This document shows, piece by piece, positions 8,146 through 14,919 of a stretch of DNA of 34,469 bases. The notes under the pieces are model-generated. The model ran no database searches, had not been told where the DNA came from, and saw only the letters and a list, made by a program, of their open reading frames with translations. Numbering within the stretch: the first letter of the stretch is position 1; the number at the start of each line of letters is the position of its first letter. A program made the position numbers and the translations under genes. The DNA is from PALSA-1004 sp947474275 (GTDB lineage: Bacteria; Pseudomonadota; Gammaproteobacteria; Burkholderiales; SG8-41), in the NCBI GenBank assembly GCA_947474275.1, contig CANJHY010000026.1, positions 1 to 34,469 on the forward strand. The letters run 5' to 3'.

Positions 8146-8937
8146 GTGAAGCATCAGGCACGCAAAAGATTCGGCCAGAATTTTCTGGTCGACGCCGGCG
8201 CGATTGCAGCGATAGTCGCGGCGATACGTCCCGCGCCCGGCGAATGCCTAGTCGAAATCGGACCCGGGTTGGGCGCATTGACGCGCCCGCTACTGGCTGC
8301 GGCAGGAAAACTGCATGCGATAGAAATCGACCGCGATCTCGCGCAGGGCCTGCAGCAGGAATTCGGCGCGCGTCTCGACCTACACGCCGTGGATGTGCTG
8401 CAGTTCGATTTCACGGCGCTCGGCAGCGGGCTGCGCATCATCGGCAACCTGCCTTACAACATTTCGACGCCGCTCTTGTTTCATCTCGCGGGCTGCAGTG
8501 ACCGCATCCGTGATATCCATGTCATGCTGCAAAAAGAAGTCGTCGAACGCATGGTCGCCGCCCCCGGCGACAGCGACTACAGCCGCCTGTCGGTGATGCT
8601 GCAATACCGGTTCGAGATGGAAAAATTGCTCGACGTACCGGCCAGCGCTTTCGACCCAGTGCCCAAGGTCGACTCGGCGGTCGTCCGCCTGATGCCGCTG
8701 CGGCCGCGGCCGTGCGTGGCGCACGATGAAGCGCTGTTTGCCAAACTGGTGGTGGCCGCTTTCTCGCAACGGCGCAAAACGCTGCGCAACTCGCTCAGAA
8801 AATATATGCCGGATGCGGCATTCGACGCGCTCGGTATCGCGCCGACTGCGCGCGCGCAGGAGTTATCAGTTGCGCAATTCGTCACCCTCGCGGACTACGT
8901 GGGCGCGCAAACAGGGAAAGGAAACGATATCGCCTGA
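8146..8937 (+). CDS. rsmA: 16S rRNA (adenine1518/1519-N6)-dimethyltransferase
   Basis: RsmA (KsgA) dimethylates two adjacent adenines in the 3' hairpin of 16S rRNA late in 30S assembly; its loss gives kasugamycin resistance. The 263-residue protein starts at a GTG (KHQARKRFGQNFLVD, the usual N-terminus). It shows SAM motif I (LVEIGPGLGALT, about 35-46), the acidic AIEIDRDL loop (58-65), DVLQFD, and the catalytic NLPYN at 101-105, which is the N6-adenine methyltransferase signature. Longer in-frame starts inside pdxA (for example 7984) lack family similarity. It begins 19 bp after pdxA, and the surA-pdxA-rsmA order is widely conserved. Confidence 0.96.
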   Translation: MKHQARKRFGQNFLVDAGAIAAIVAAIRPAPGECLVEIGPGLGALTRPLLAAAGKLHAIEIDRDLAQGLQQEFGARLDLHAVDVLQFDFTALGSGLRIIGNLPYNISTPLLFHLAGCSDRIRDIHVMLQKEVVERMVAAPGDSDYSRLSVMLQYRFEMEKLLDVPASAFDPVPKVDSAVVRLMPLRPRPCVAHDEALFAKLVVAAFSQRRKTLRNSLRKYMPDAAFDALGIAPTARAQELSVAQFVTLADYVGAQTGKGNDIA

Positions 8938-8965
8938 GGGCGATCAACAACAACGATGCGCAGAA

Positions 8966-9352
8966 CTAGGTCTTGCGCTGCACGAATTCGATTTTGTAGC
9001 CGTCCGGGTCTTCGACAAATGCGATCACGGTGGTGCCGTGTTTCATCGGCCCGGCTTCGCGCGCAACCTTGCAGCCGCGTTTTTTGACTTCTTCACAGGC
9101 CTTGTAGGCGTCGTCGACTTCGACCGCGAGATGGCCAAAGCCGGTGCCGGGCTCGTAGCTCCTGGTGTCCCAGTTATGCGTGAGCTCGACGACCGCTTCA
9201 TTCGCTTCGTCGCCGTAACCGACGAACACATTGGTAAAGCGCCCGTCGGGATAATCCTTGCGGCGCAAGAGCCGCATGCCCAGCACCTGCGTGTAAAAGG
9301 CGATCGCGCGGTCGAGATCGCCGACGCGCAACATGGTATGCAGAAATCTCAC
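8966..9352 (-). CDS. gloA: Lactoylglutathione lyase (glyoxalase I)
   Basis: GloA converts the methylglyoxal-glutathione hemithioacetal to S-lactoylglutathione, detoxifying methylglyoxal in the cytosol. At 128 residues it is a normal bacterial two-beta-alpha-beta metalloenzyme. All four metal ligands are at the same positions as in E. coli: His5, Glu56, His74 and Glu122. The short form without the extra loops suggests the Ni-dependent class. The start is GTG (VRFLHTMLRVGD), overlapping the stop of the upstream rubredoxin as GTGA, so the two are probably translationally coupled. It converges on rsmA with 28 bp between the stops and no visible terminator. Confidence 0.95.
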   Translation of the reverse strand: MRFLHTMLRVGDLDRAIAFYTQVLGMRLLRRKDYPDGRFTNVFVGYGDEANEAVVELTHNWDTRSYEPGTGFGHLAVEVDDAYKACEEVKKRGCKVAREAGPMKHGTTVIAFVEDPDGYKIEFVQRKT

Positions 9353-9537
9353 ACCTGCACCATTTCAAAATCTTCCTTGCGCGCGCCGCATTCGGGACAG
9401 GTCCAGTTCATCGGCACATCTTCCCAGCGCGTGCCCGGCACGATGCCCTCGTCCGGCAGGCCAGCGGCCTCGTCGTAGATGAAACCGCAGATGAGGCACA
9501 TATAGGTTTTGAAAACATTCACGTCCGTGGTGGTCAT
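9349..9537 (-). CDS. Rubredoxin
   Basis: A small iron protein that passes single electrons to oxygen-detoxifying or hydroxylating enzymes. The 62-residue product has the two iron-binding pairs CLICG (14-18) and CPECG (47-51), plus the GIVPGTRWEDVP segment of classic one-domain rubredoxins. A short N-terminal tail (MTTTDVNVFK) precedes the fold. I see no good Shine-Dalgarno sequence. It is divergent from thiD and overlaps gloA. A rubredoxin beside thiD/thiE/hemL recurs in betaproteobacteria as far as I recall. Its redox partner is not in this window. Confidence 0.93.
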   Translation of the reverse strand: MTTTDVNVFKTYMCLICGFIYDEAAGLPDEGIVPGTRWEDVPMNWTCPECGARKEDFEMVQV

Positions 9538-9612
9538 AGTCGCTTGCTAATCAGGTTAAAATGATATTTTAGCGACATGCCCGCCTTTTGAACAATAAAT
9601 CCCGCCTGTAGC
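9538..9612. promoter_or_regulatory. Divergent rubredoxin / thiD intergenic control region
   Basis: This 75-bp gap is markedly AT-richer than its neighbours and must carry promoters in both directions. A 6-bp dyad, GTCGCT (9539-9544) and AGCGAC (9571-9576), encloses 26 AT-rich bases and could be an operator. TTGCTA at 9544-9549 with TATTTT at 9565-9570 (15-bp spacer) is a poor plus-strand promoter candidate. I do not see a complete thiamine-pyrophosphate riboswitch despite the thi genes downstream. Confidence 0.3.
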
Positions 9613-10452
9613 ATGGACCCGTCAACGCCATCCGCATTGCCGCCGATCGTACTCGCGTTCGCGGCGACCGATCCGAGCGGCGGGGCCGGCCTGCAGGCCG
9701 ACGTCATGACGCTGGCTAGCATGGGCTGTCATCCGCTGTCGGTGGTCACCGCCATCACGATCCAGGACACCATGGGCGTCGAAGAAGTGATGGCGCTCGA
9801 GGCCGAGTGGGTGGCCGACCAGGCGCGCTGCGTGCTCGAAGACATGCCGGTCGCTGCGTTCAAGATCGGCCTCCTCGGCAGTTCCGAAAATATATCCGCC
9901 ATCGCGGAAGTGGTTTCCGATTATCCCGAAATTCCGCTGGTCCTCGACCCGGTGCTCGCATCCGGCCGCGGCGATGAACTCGTCACCGAAGAGATGATTT
10001 CGGCGCTGCGCGAATTGCTGATACCGCAGACCACCATCCTCACGCCGAACAGCATAGAGGCGCGCCGTCTCACGCAGGAAGACGGCGAGGATGAACTCGA
10101 TCTCGCCGAATGCGCGCGCCGCCTGCTCGCCATGGGCTGCGAATACGTGCTGATTACCGGCACGCACGAAAATACGCCGCTGGTGGTAAATACGCTCTAT
10201 GGCCAGGACGGCGTGGTGCGTACCGACAGCTGGGAGCGGTTGCCCGGCAGCTACCACGGGTCGGGTTGCACGCTGGCTTCGGCGATTGCTGCGACCATCG
10301 CCAACGGCCTCAGCATCAGCGATGCGGTAAAGGACGCCCAGGAATACACGTGGCAGACCCTGAAGGCCGCGTTCCGGCCCGGCATGGGGCAGCACATTCC
10401 CGACCGCCTGTTCTGGGCGCGCGAGGATGAGCCCGCTGATGGCGCAGATTAA
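9613..10452 (+). CDS. thiD: Hydroxymethylpyrimidine/phosphomethylpyrimidine kinase
   Basis: ThiD phosphorylates HMP and HMP-phosphate to HMP-pyrophosphate, the pyrimidine half of thiamine. The 279-residue ribokinase-fold protein carries the substrate loop ATDPSGGAGLQAD (18-30), the VLDPVLASG stretch (110-118), and the anion-hole/catalytic GSGCTLASAIA motif with Cys219. The ATG at 9613 gives MDPSTPSALPPIVLAFAATD; no strong Shine-Dalgarno sequence is seen. Its 3' end overlaps thiE, so synthesis of the pyrimidine unit and its coupling to the thiazole unit are probably coordinated. Separate ThiD and ThiE proteins are encoded here rather than the fusion found in some bacteria. Confidence 0.94.
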   Translation: MDPSTPSALPPIVLAFAATDPSGGAGLQADVMTLASMGCHPLSVVTAITIQDTMGVEEVMALEAEWVADQARCVLEDMPVAAFKIGLLGSSENISAIAEVVSDYPEIPLVLDPVLASGRGDELVTEEMISALRELLIPQTTILTPNSIEARRLTQEDGEDELDLAECARRLLAMGCEYVLITGTHENTPLVVNTLYGQDGVVRTDSWERLPGSYHGSGCTLASAIAATIANGLSISDAVKDAQEYTWQTLKAAFRPGMGQHIPDRLFWAREDEPADGAD

Positions 10453-11065
10453 AGGGCTCTACGCGGTAACGCCCGATCTCGCCGACACCGCGCTGCTTGT
10501 CGCCAAAGTGGAAGTGGTGCTGGCCGCCGGCACACGTTGGCTGCAGTACCGCAACAAAAGCATAAATGATGGGGTGCGCCGCGAGCAGGCAGAAGCGCTG
10601 CGCGACCTGTGCCGGCGCCATGGCGCAACACTCATCATCAACGACGATGTCGCGCTGGCCTGCACGCTCGACGCCGATGGCGTGCATGTAGGTGGCGACG
10701 ATGCCGCAGTGCCGGCTGCGCGCGCACAGCTGGGCCGCGACAAAATCATCGGCGCTTCATGCTATGACGATCTGCAGCGCGCGCGCGTTGCCGCCGACCA
10801 GGGTGCGGACTATGTTGCGTTCGGCAGTTTTTTCGCGTCGTCCGTCAAACCCGGCGCGATACGGGCGCCACTTGCCGTGCTGCCGGCGGCGCGGGTGTTT
10901 GGCCTGCCGGTAGTCGCCATTGGCGGCATCACGCTGGACAACGCGGGCCAGCTCATCGCTGCCGGCGCCGATGCAATTGCAGTAATATCTGCGGTGTTCG
11001 CGGCGCCCGATCCGGCGCTCGCCACGCGCAATTTCTGTCAGTTATTTCAGGCGCCAAAGACATGA
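10439..11065 (+). CDS. thiE: Thiamine-phosphate synthase
   Basis: ThiE joins HMP-pyrophosphate to the thiazole phosphate to give thiamine monophosphate. The TIM-barrel protein shows GLYAVTPD at the first strand, LQYRNKS (substrate phosphate contact), IINDDVALA, GVHVGGDD, GADYVAFGSFFASSVKPGA and VVAIGGI, all ThiE landmarks. I chose the second ATG at 10439 (MAQIKGLYAVTPD, 208 aa) because a GAGG at 10423-10426 sits at usable distance. The ATG at 10427 would add four residues and lies right on that site. Either start lies inside the end of thiD. The stop overlaps the hemL start as ATGA. Confidence 0.93.
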   Translation: MAQIKGLYAVTPDLADTALLVAKVEVVLAAGTRWLQYRNKSINDGVRREQAEALRDLCRRHGATLIINDDVALACTLDADGVHVGGDDAAVPAARAQLGRDKIIGASCYDDLQRARVAADQGADYVAFGSFFASSVKPGAIRAPLAVLPAARVFGLPVVAIGGITLDNAGQLIAAGADAIAVISAVFAAPDPALATRNFCQLFQAPKT

Positions 11066-12345
11066 CTTCTCACAACGAAGAATTATTTGCGGCAGCGCAG
11101 AAGGTCATTCCGGGCGGCGTCAATTCGCCGGTCCGCGCGTTTCGCTCGGTCGGCGGCACGCCGCGGTTTTTCACGCGCGGCAGCGGCGCGCGCATGTGGG
11201 ACGCGGACGGCAAAGAGTACATCGACTATGTGGGTTCATGGGGCCCGCTGATACTCGGCCACGCGCATCCGGCAGTCATCGCGGCCGTGCAACAGGCGGT
11301 CGCTCGAGGTTTGAGTTTCGGCGCGCCGACCGCGGCCGAAGTTGAGCTGGCTGAATTGCTGTGCAAGCGGGTGCCGGGACTCGAACAGGTGCGCCTCGTC
11401 AGCTCGGGAACAGAGGCGACGATGAGCGCGATACGGCTCGCGCGCGGATTCACCGGCCGCTCCAGCATCGTCAAGTTCGAAGGCTGTTATCACGGCCACG
11501 CCGACGCCCTGCTGGTCAAAGCCGGCTCCGGCGCGCTGACGTTCGGCAATCCGAGTTCGGCCGGAGTCCCGGCGGAAACCGCCGCGCACACGCTGGTACT
11601 CGAATACAACAACGTCGCGATGCTGGAAGCCACCTTCGCGCGCGGGGGTGACAAGTTAGCCTGCGTAATAGTCGAGCCGGTGGCCGGCAACATGAATCTG
11701 GTGATGCCTGACCGCGCTTTTCTCGACGCCCTGCGCACATTGTGCACACGCCACGGGACGCTGTTGATATTGGACGAAGTGATGACCGGCTTTCGCGTCG
11801 GCCCCAAGGGCGCGCAAGGCCTGTTCGGCATCACTGCGGATCTGGTTACGCTGGGCAAAATCGTTGGCGGCGGCATGCCGCTCGGCGCTTTCGGCGGCCG
11901 GCGTGATGTGATGGCAAGCATAGCGCCGCTCGGTCCCGTGTATCAGGCGGGCACACTGTCGGGAAATCCGGTGGCAGTCGCCGCCGGACTGGCAACCCTC
12001 AAAGCGATCGACACGCCGGAGTTTTTCGGGCGCCTTGCAACAGCCACGCGCAAATTGACGGACGGCCTGGCCGCCGCCGCGCGCGCCAGCGGCGCCGTAT
12101 TTTCGGCGCAGGCGATCGGCGGCATGTTCGGCCTCTATTTCCGCGCCACGCCGCCGTTATCTTATGCGGAAGTCATGACCTGCGACGTGCCAGCGTTCAA
12201 TCGCTTTTTTCACTCGATGCTCGAGCAAGGCATTTATCTCGCGCCATCGGCGTTCGAAGCGGGCTTCGTCTCGTCCGCGCACAACGACGCGGATATCGAA
12301 CAAACGCTGGCGGCGGCGCGGCATTATTTTTCCGGGGCCGCCTGA
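11062..12345 (+). CDS. hemL: Glutamate-1-semialdehyde 2,1-aminomutase
   Basis: HemL moves the amino group of glutamate-1-semialdehyde to give 5-aminolevulinate, the first committed tetrapyrrole precursor in the C5 pathway. The 427-residue protein is a class III PLP aminotransferase: GGVNSPVRAF near the N-terminus, VSSGTEATMSAIRLAR at about 113-128, LILDEVMTGFRV around 235-246, and the PLP-binding Lys266 in TLGKIVGGGMPLGAFGG. Overlap with thiE (ATGA) makes it the last gene of thiD-thiE-hemL, which ends at the terminator at 12365-12392. Later steps of the same pathway, hemB and hemE, are also in this window but in other transcription units. Confidence 0.96.
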   Translation: MTSHNEELFAAAQKVIPGGVNSPVRAFRSVGGTPRFFTRGSGARMWDADGKEYIDYVGSWGPLILGHAHPAVIAAVQQAVARGLSFGAPTAAEVELAELLCKRVPGLEQVRLVSSGTEATMSAIRLARGFTGRSSIVKFEGCYHGHADALLVKAGSGALTFGNPSSAGVPAETAAHTLVLEYNNVAMLEATFARGGDKLACVIVEPVAGNMNLVMPDRAFLDALRTLCTRHGTLLILDEVMTGFRVGPKGAQGLFGITADLVTLGKIVGGGMPLGAFGGRRDVMASIAPLGPVYQAGTLSGNPVAVAAGLATLKAIDTPEFFGRLATATRKLTDGLAAAARASGAVFSAQAIGGMFGLYFRATPPLSYAEVMTCDVPAFNRFFHSMLEQGIYLAPSAFEAGFVSSAHNDADIEQTLAAARHYFSGAA

Positions 12346-12364
12346 GTTGCAGCGCGCACCCGAT

Positions 12365-12392
12365 AAAAAAGGCGGCCTTGGCCGCCTTTTTT
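12365..12392. terminator. Bidirectional intrinsic terminator between hemL and cytochrome c4
   Basis: A GGCGGCC / GGCCGCC stem (12371-12377 and 12380-12386) with a TT loop is flanked by six A and six T. It therefore works on either strand, ending thiD-thiE-hemL from the left and the cytochrome c4 gene from the right. It lies 19 bp past the hemL stop and 18 bp past the c4 stop. Confidence 0.93.
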
Positions 12393-12410
12393 AGTTGATC
12401 TGCTCGCGCG

Positions 12411-13037
12411 TCAACGCAGCCCCGCCATATATTCAGACACTGCTTTGATTTCCGCATCCGACAAACGGGCGGCGACCGCGCGCATCATGCGGTTTGGATC
12501 GTTGGCACGCTCGCCCGCACGGAACCCCTGCAGTTGGGCGACCGTATATTCGGCATACTGGCCGGCCACGCGCGGAAACTGCGCGGGAATTCCGGCGCCG
12601 CTGGGTCCATGGCAGGACGCGCAGGCAGCCACGCCTTTGCTCATGATGCCGCCGCGATAAATCTGCTGACCCAGCTTGACCAGCGCCGGATCTTTGGCAG
12701 CGCGGGTTTTCGGTTTCTGCGCTTCGAAATAAGCACCCAGATTTTTCATGTCCTGGGGGGACAGCGCGGCCGACATGCCGAGCATGACGGGATTTTTGCG
12801 TTCCTTGTTGGCTTTGAAGTCGGCAAGTTGCTTCGCAATATAGTCGGCGTGCTGCCCGGCGAGCACCGGATTGGCGGGGCTTGGACTGTTGCCGTCCGCG
12901 GCATGACAGGCGGCGCATACCTTGGTAACAATCGCTTGCGCCTGTGCGGGATCAGTTTTGGCCGCCGGCTCGGCAGCGTGGCCGAGTGGAACATAGGCTG
13001 CGCATATCAAACCCAGCAGCACCGTAATAAATCTCAT
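12411..13037 (-). CDS. Diheme cytochrome c4
   Basis: A periplasmic, usually membrane-associated electron carrier that feeds terminal cytochrome oxidases. The 208-residue precursor has a signal peptide (MRFITVLLGLICAAYVPLGHAA) and two cytochrome c domains with heme motifs CAACH (41-45) and CASCH (139-143). Axial methionine candidates are Met85/88 (NPVMLGMSAALS) and Met184/185 (NRMMRAVAARLS). The near-symmetrical two-domain design and a total of about 20 kDa match cytochrome c4. The ATG at 13035-13037 has a clear GGGAG ribosome-binding site. An upstream ATG at 13061 would place charged residues before the signal and is rejected. It is divergent from engB, a pairing also known in Pseudomonas. 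Confidence 0.94.
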   Translation of the reverse strand: MRFITVLLGLICAAYVPLGHAAEPAAKTDPAQAQAIVTKVCAACHAADGNSPSPANPVLAGQHADYIAKQLADFKANKERKNPVMLGMSAALSPQDMKNLGAYFEAQKPKTRAAKDPALVKLGQQIYRGGIMSKGVAACASCHGPSGAGIPAQFPRVAGQYAEYTVAQLQGFRAGERANDPNRMMRAVAARLSDAEIKAVSEYMAGLR

Positions 13038-13055
13038 AGGATCTCCCTTGCCACG

Positions 13056-13083
13056 TTGCAACCTGACGAAAACGCCGTATTCT
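13056..13083 (+). promoter_or_regulatory. Candidate sigma70 promoter of engB
   Basis: TTGCAA (13056-13061) and TATTCT (13078-13083) are 16 bp apart, placing the transcription start near 13090, about 30 bp before the engB ATG. Each hexamer matches the consensus at four of six bases. The only support is position and motif, within the 83-bp gap between the divergent cytochrome c4 and engB genes. Confidence 0.35.
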
Positions 13084-13120
13084 ATCGAAATCCCCCCTTA
13101 CAGGCTAGGCTACGGTCGCA

Positions 13121-13747
13121 ATGTCCACTCTGCGCAATATTGAATTCGTCACAACTGTCGCTGAATTGCATACGCTGCCGTCCGCGCATGGCGCGGAAGT
13201 CGCGTTTGCCGGCCGCTCCAACGCCGGCAAATCGAGCGCGATTAATGCGCTGGCCCAGCGCAATCGCATGGCTTTCGTCAGCAAAACGCCGGGCCGCACC
13301 CAGCACATCAATTTTTTCAGCGTCGGCCCCGACCGCTATCTCGTCGACCTGCCAGGTTACGGCTATGCGGCAGTGCCGGCGGCAGCGCGCGCGCATTGGC
13401 ATGACCTGGTCGGCGGCTATCTGCAAACGCGCGCCTGCCTGCGCGGCGTGATCCTGATCATGGACGTTCGCCACCCGCTGCGCGAACTCGACCAACAGTT
13501 GATTAACTGGTTGAAACCGACCGGCGTGCCGGTGCATATTCTGCTGAGCAAAGCGGACAAGCTCGGTCAACAAAAGGCCAACGCGACTCTGCGCGAGGTC
13601 AATGCGGCGTTGGCGCGCGACTACGTAAATTGCAGCGCGCAGCTATTTTCCAGCACGCGCAAAATCGGTATCGCAGACGCCGCCAAACAAATCCAACGCT
13701 GGTTGAGCGTTGGCGGGAATAAAAAACCCCCGGTTAAAGGGGAGTAA
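13121..13747 (+). CDS. engB: Ribosome-biogenesis GTP-binding protein EngB (YihA/YsxC)
   Basis: EngB is a small essential GTPase needed for late 50S subunit assembly. The 208-residue protein shows the G motifs in order: G1 GRSNAGKSS (31-39), G2 region KTPGRTQHINFF, G3 DLPGYGYA, and G4 SKAD in place of the commoner TKAD. The circular order and length fit the TrmE-Era-EngA-like family. The last codons (NKKPPVKGE) are shared with a strong inverted repeat, so the 3' end of the gene also encodes the terminator of a probable antisense-direction RNA. Confidence 0.95.
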   Translation: MSTLRNIEFVTTVAELHTLPSAHGAEVAFAGRSNAGKSSAINALAQRNRMAFVSKTPGRTQHINFFSVGPDRYLVDLPGYGYAAVPAAARAHWHDLVGGYLQTRACLRGVILIMDVRHPLRELDQQLINWLKPTGVPVHILLSKADKLGQQKANATLREVNAALARDYVNCSAQLFSSTRKIGIADAAKQIQRWLSVGGNKKPPVKGE

Positions 13748-13829
13748 AACCGGGGGTGAAGCCTTAATAAATATTAAGGCGCCCGCTCAGGGAGGAGAAG
13801 CGGGAGACGTTTAAACGCCGTCTATTTCT
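13720..13829 (-). ncRNA. Candidate structured small RNA with anti-Shine-Dalgarno-like loops
   Basis: Read on the minus strand, this gap folds into a chain of hairpins: GACG/CGTC around GCGTTTAAA; CCCGCT/AGCGGG (13804-13799 and 13787-13782) with loop TCTCCTCCCTG; GCCTTAAT/ATTAAGGC (13780-13773 and 13768-13761) with loop ATTT; and ACCCCCGGTT/AACCGGGGGT (13757-13748 and 13735-13726) with loop TTACTCCCCTTT, followed at once by six T. The last is a strong intrinsic terminator in the minus direction, with no minus-strand gene upstream to need it. TATAGT at 13841-13836 is a plausible -10; no convincing -35 is present. The CTCCTCCC and CTCCCC loops are complementary to ribosome-binding sites, a feature of several known sRNA families, including, from memory, a betaproteobacterial 'toxic sRNA' family. 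Predicted length is about 110 nt. Expression is inferred. Confidence 0.6.
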
Positions 13830-13837
13830 AGGACTAC

Positions 13838-13843
13838 TATAAT
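13838..13843 (+). promoter_or_regulatory. Candidate -10 element of the hemB promoter
   Basis: A perfect TATAAT lies 65 bp before the hemB ATG, in the engB-hemB gap. No good -35 is found 16-18 bp upstream, so an activator or extended contacts would be needed. It overlaps, on the opposite strand, the proposed TATAGT of the minus-strand RNA, so the two promoters may exclude each other. The leader after it includes a run of nine A (13865-13873). Confidence 0.35.
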
Positions 13844-13908
13844 CCTCGTGAGTTCCCGTGCCGTAAAAAAAAATACCCGACATTTTTCAACTACCTGTGT
13901 CTTTTTGA

Positions 13909-14916
13909 ATGAAAATCCTGGGCAAATTTCCGCAGCGCCGCATGCGGCGCAACCGGCGCGACGAATTTTCGCGCCGCCTGATGCGCGAGAACCGTTTGAC
14001 CACCGACGACCTGATTTATCCAGTCTTCGTGATCGACGGCACGCGGCGCACCGAACCGATCAGCTCAATGCCCGGCATCCGGCGCTATACAGTAGACAAA
14101 CTGCTGGCACACGCCGAACACTGTGTTGAGCTCGGCATTCCGGCGCTGGCGATTTTCCCCGCCATCGAGCGCGGCAAAAAAACCGCCGATGGCCGTGAAG
14201 CGACCAACCCGAAAGGACTGGTGCCGCGCGCGGTTGCCGCGCTGAAAAAGCGTTTTCCGGAACTGGGCGTGATCACCGACGTCGCGCTTGATCCGTACAC
14301 CACCCATGGGCAGGACGGCGTGATCGACAAATCGGGCTACGTGCTCAACGATGAAACGATCGCGGTGCTGCAACGCCAGGCGCTCGTCAACGCGGCAGCC
14401 GGCGTTGACATCGTCGCCCCTTCCGACATGATGGATGGGCGCATCGGCGCGATACGCGCGGCACTCGACGCCAAAGGCTATATTCACACGCGCATACTCG
14501 CTTATGCGGCCAAATATGCCTCGGGGTTTTACGGTCCTTTTCGCGATGCGGTCGGTTCGTCTTCGCAACTGGGCCGCGGCAACAAGTTCAACTACCAGAT
14601 GGATCCCGCCAACAGCAACGAAGCGTTGTGGGAAGTCGGCCTCGATCTCGCCGAAGGCGCCGACATGGTGATGATCAAGCCCGGCATGCCTTACCTCGAT
14701 GTCATTCGTCGCGTCAAAGACGAGTTCAAGGCGCCGACCTTTGTGTATCAGGTCAGCGGCGAATACTCGATGCTGATGGCGGCGATCCAGAACGGCTGGC
14801 TCGAAGAAGAAAAATGCGTGCTGGAAGCCCTCACCGCGTTCAAGCGCGCGGGCGCCGACGCGATACTCACTTATTTCGCCGTCGCGGCCGCTACCTGGCT
14901 GAAAGAGCGCGGCTGA
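13909..14916 (+). CDS. hemB: Porphobilinogen synthase (delta-aminolevulinic acid dehydratase)
   Basis: HemB condenses two 5-aminolevulinates into porphobilinogen. The 335-residue protein has the Schiff-base lysines in YAAKYASGFYGPFR and MVMIKPGMPYLD, and APSDMMDGRIGAIR between them. The metal region reads DVALDPYTTHGQDGV, with Asp/Ala where Zn-type enzymes have three cysteines, so this is the Mg-dependent type found in Pseudomonas. The arginine-rich N-terminal arm (RRMRRNRRDEFSRRLMREN) is typical of the octamer. The ATG at 13909 has no obvious Shine-Dalgarno sequence. It converges on the minus-strand unknown with only 3 bp between the stops. Confidence 0.96.
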   Translation: MKILGKFPQRRMRRNRRDEFSRRLMRENRLTTDDLIYPVFVIDGTRRTEPISSMPGIRRYTVDKLLAHAEHCVELGIPALAIFPAIERGKKTADGREATNPKGLVPRAVAALKKRFPELGVITDVALDPYTTHGQDGVIDKSGYVLNDETIAVLQRQALVNAAAGVDIVAPSDMMDGRIGAIRAALDAKGYIHTRILAYAAKYASGFYGPFRDAVGSSSQLGRGNKFNYQMDPANSNEALWEVGLDLAEGADMVMIKPGMPYLDVIRRVKDEFKAPTFVYQVSGEYSMLMAAIQNGWLEEEKCVLEALTAFKRAGADAILTYFAVAAATWLKERG

Positions 14917-14919
14917 GTT

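Noticed and set aside
9538..9612. Possible thiamine-pyrophosphate riboswitch before thiD
   Set aside because: An ACCTGATTAG fragment is present, but on the wrong strand for thiD, and the rest of the conserved THI-box core is absent.
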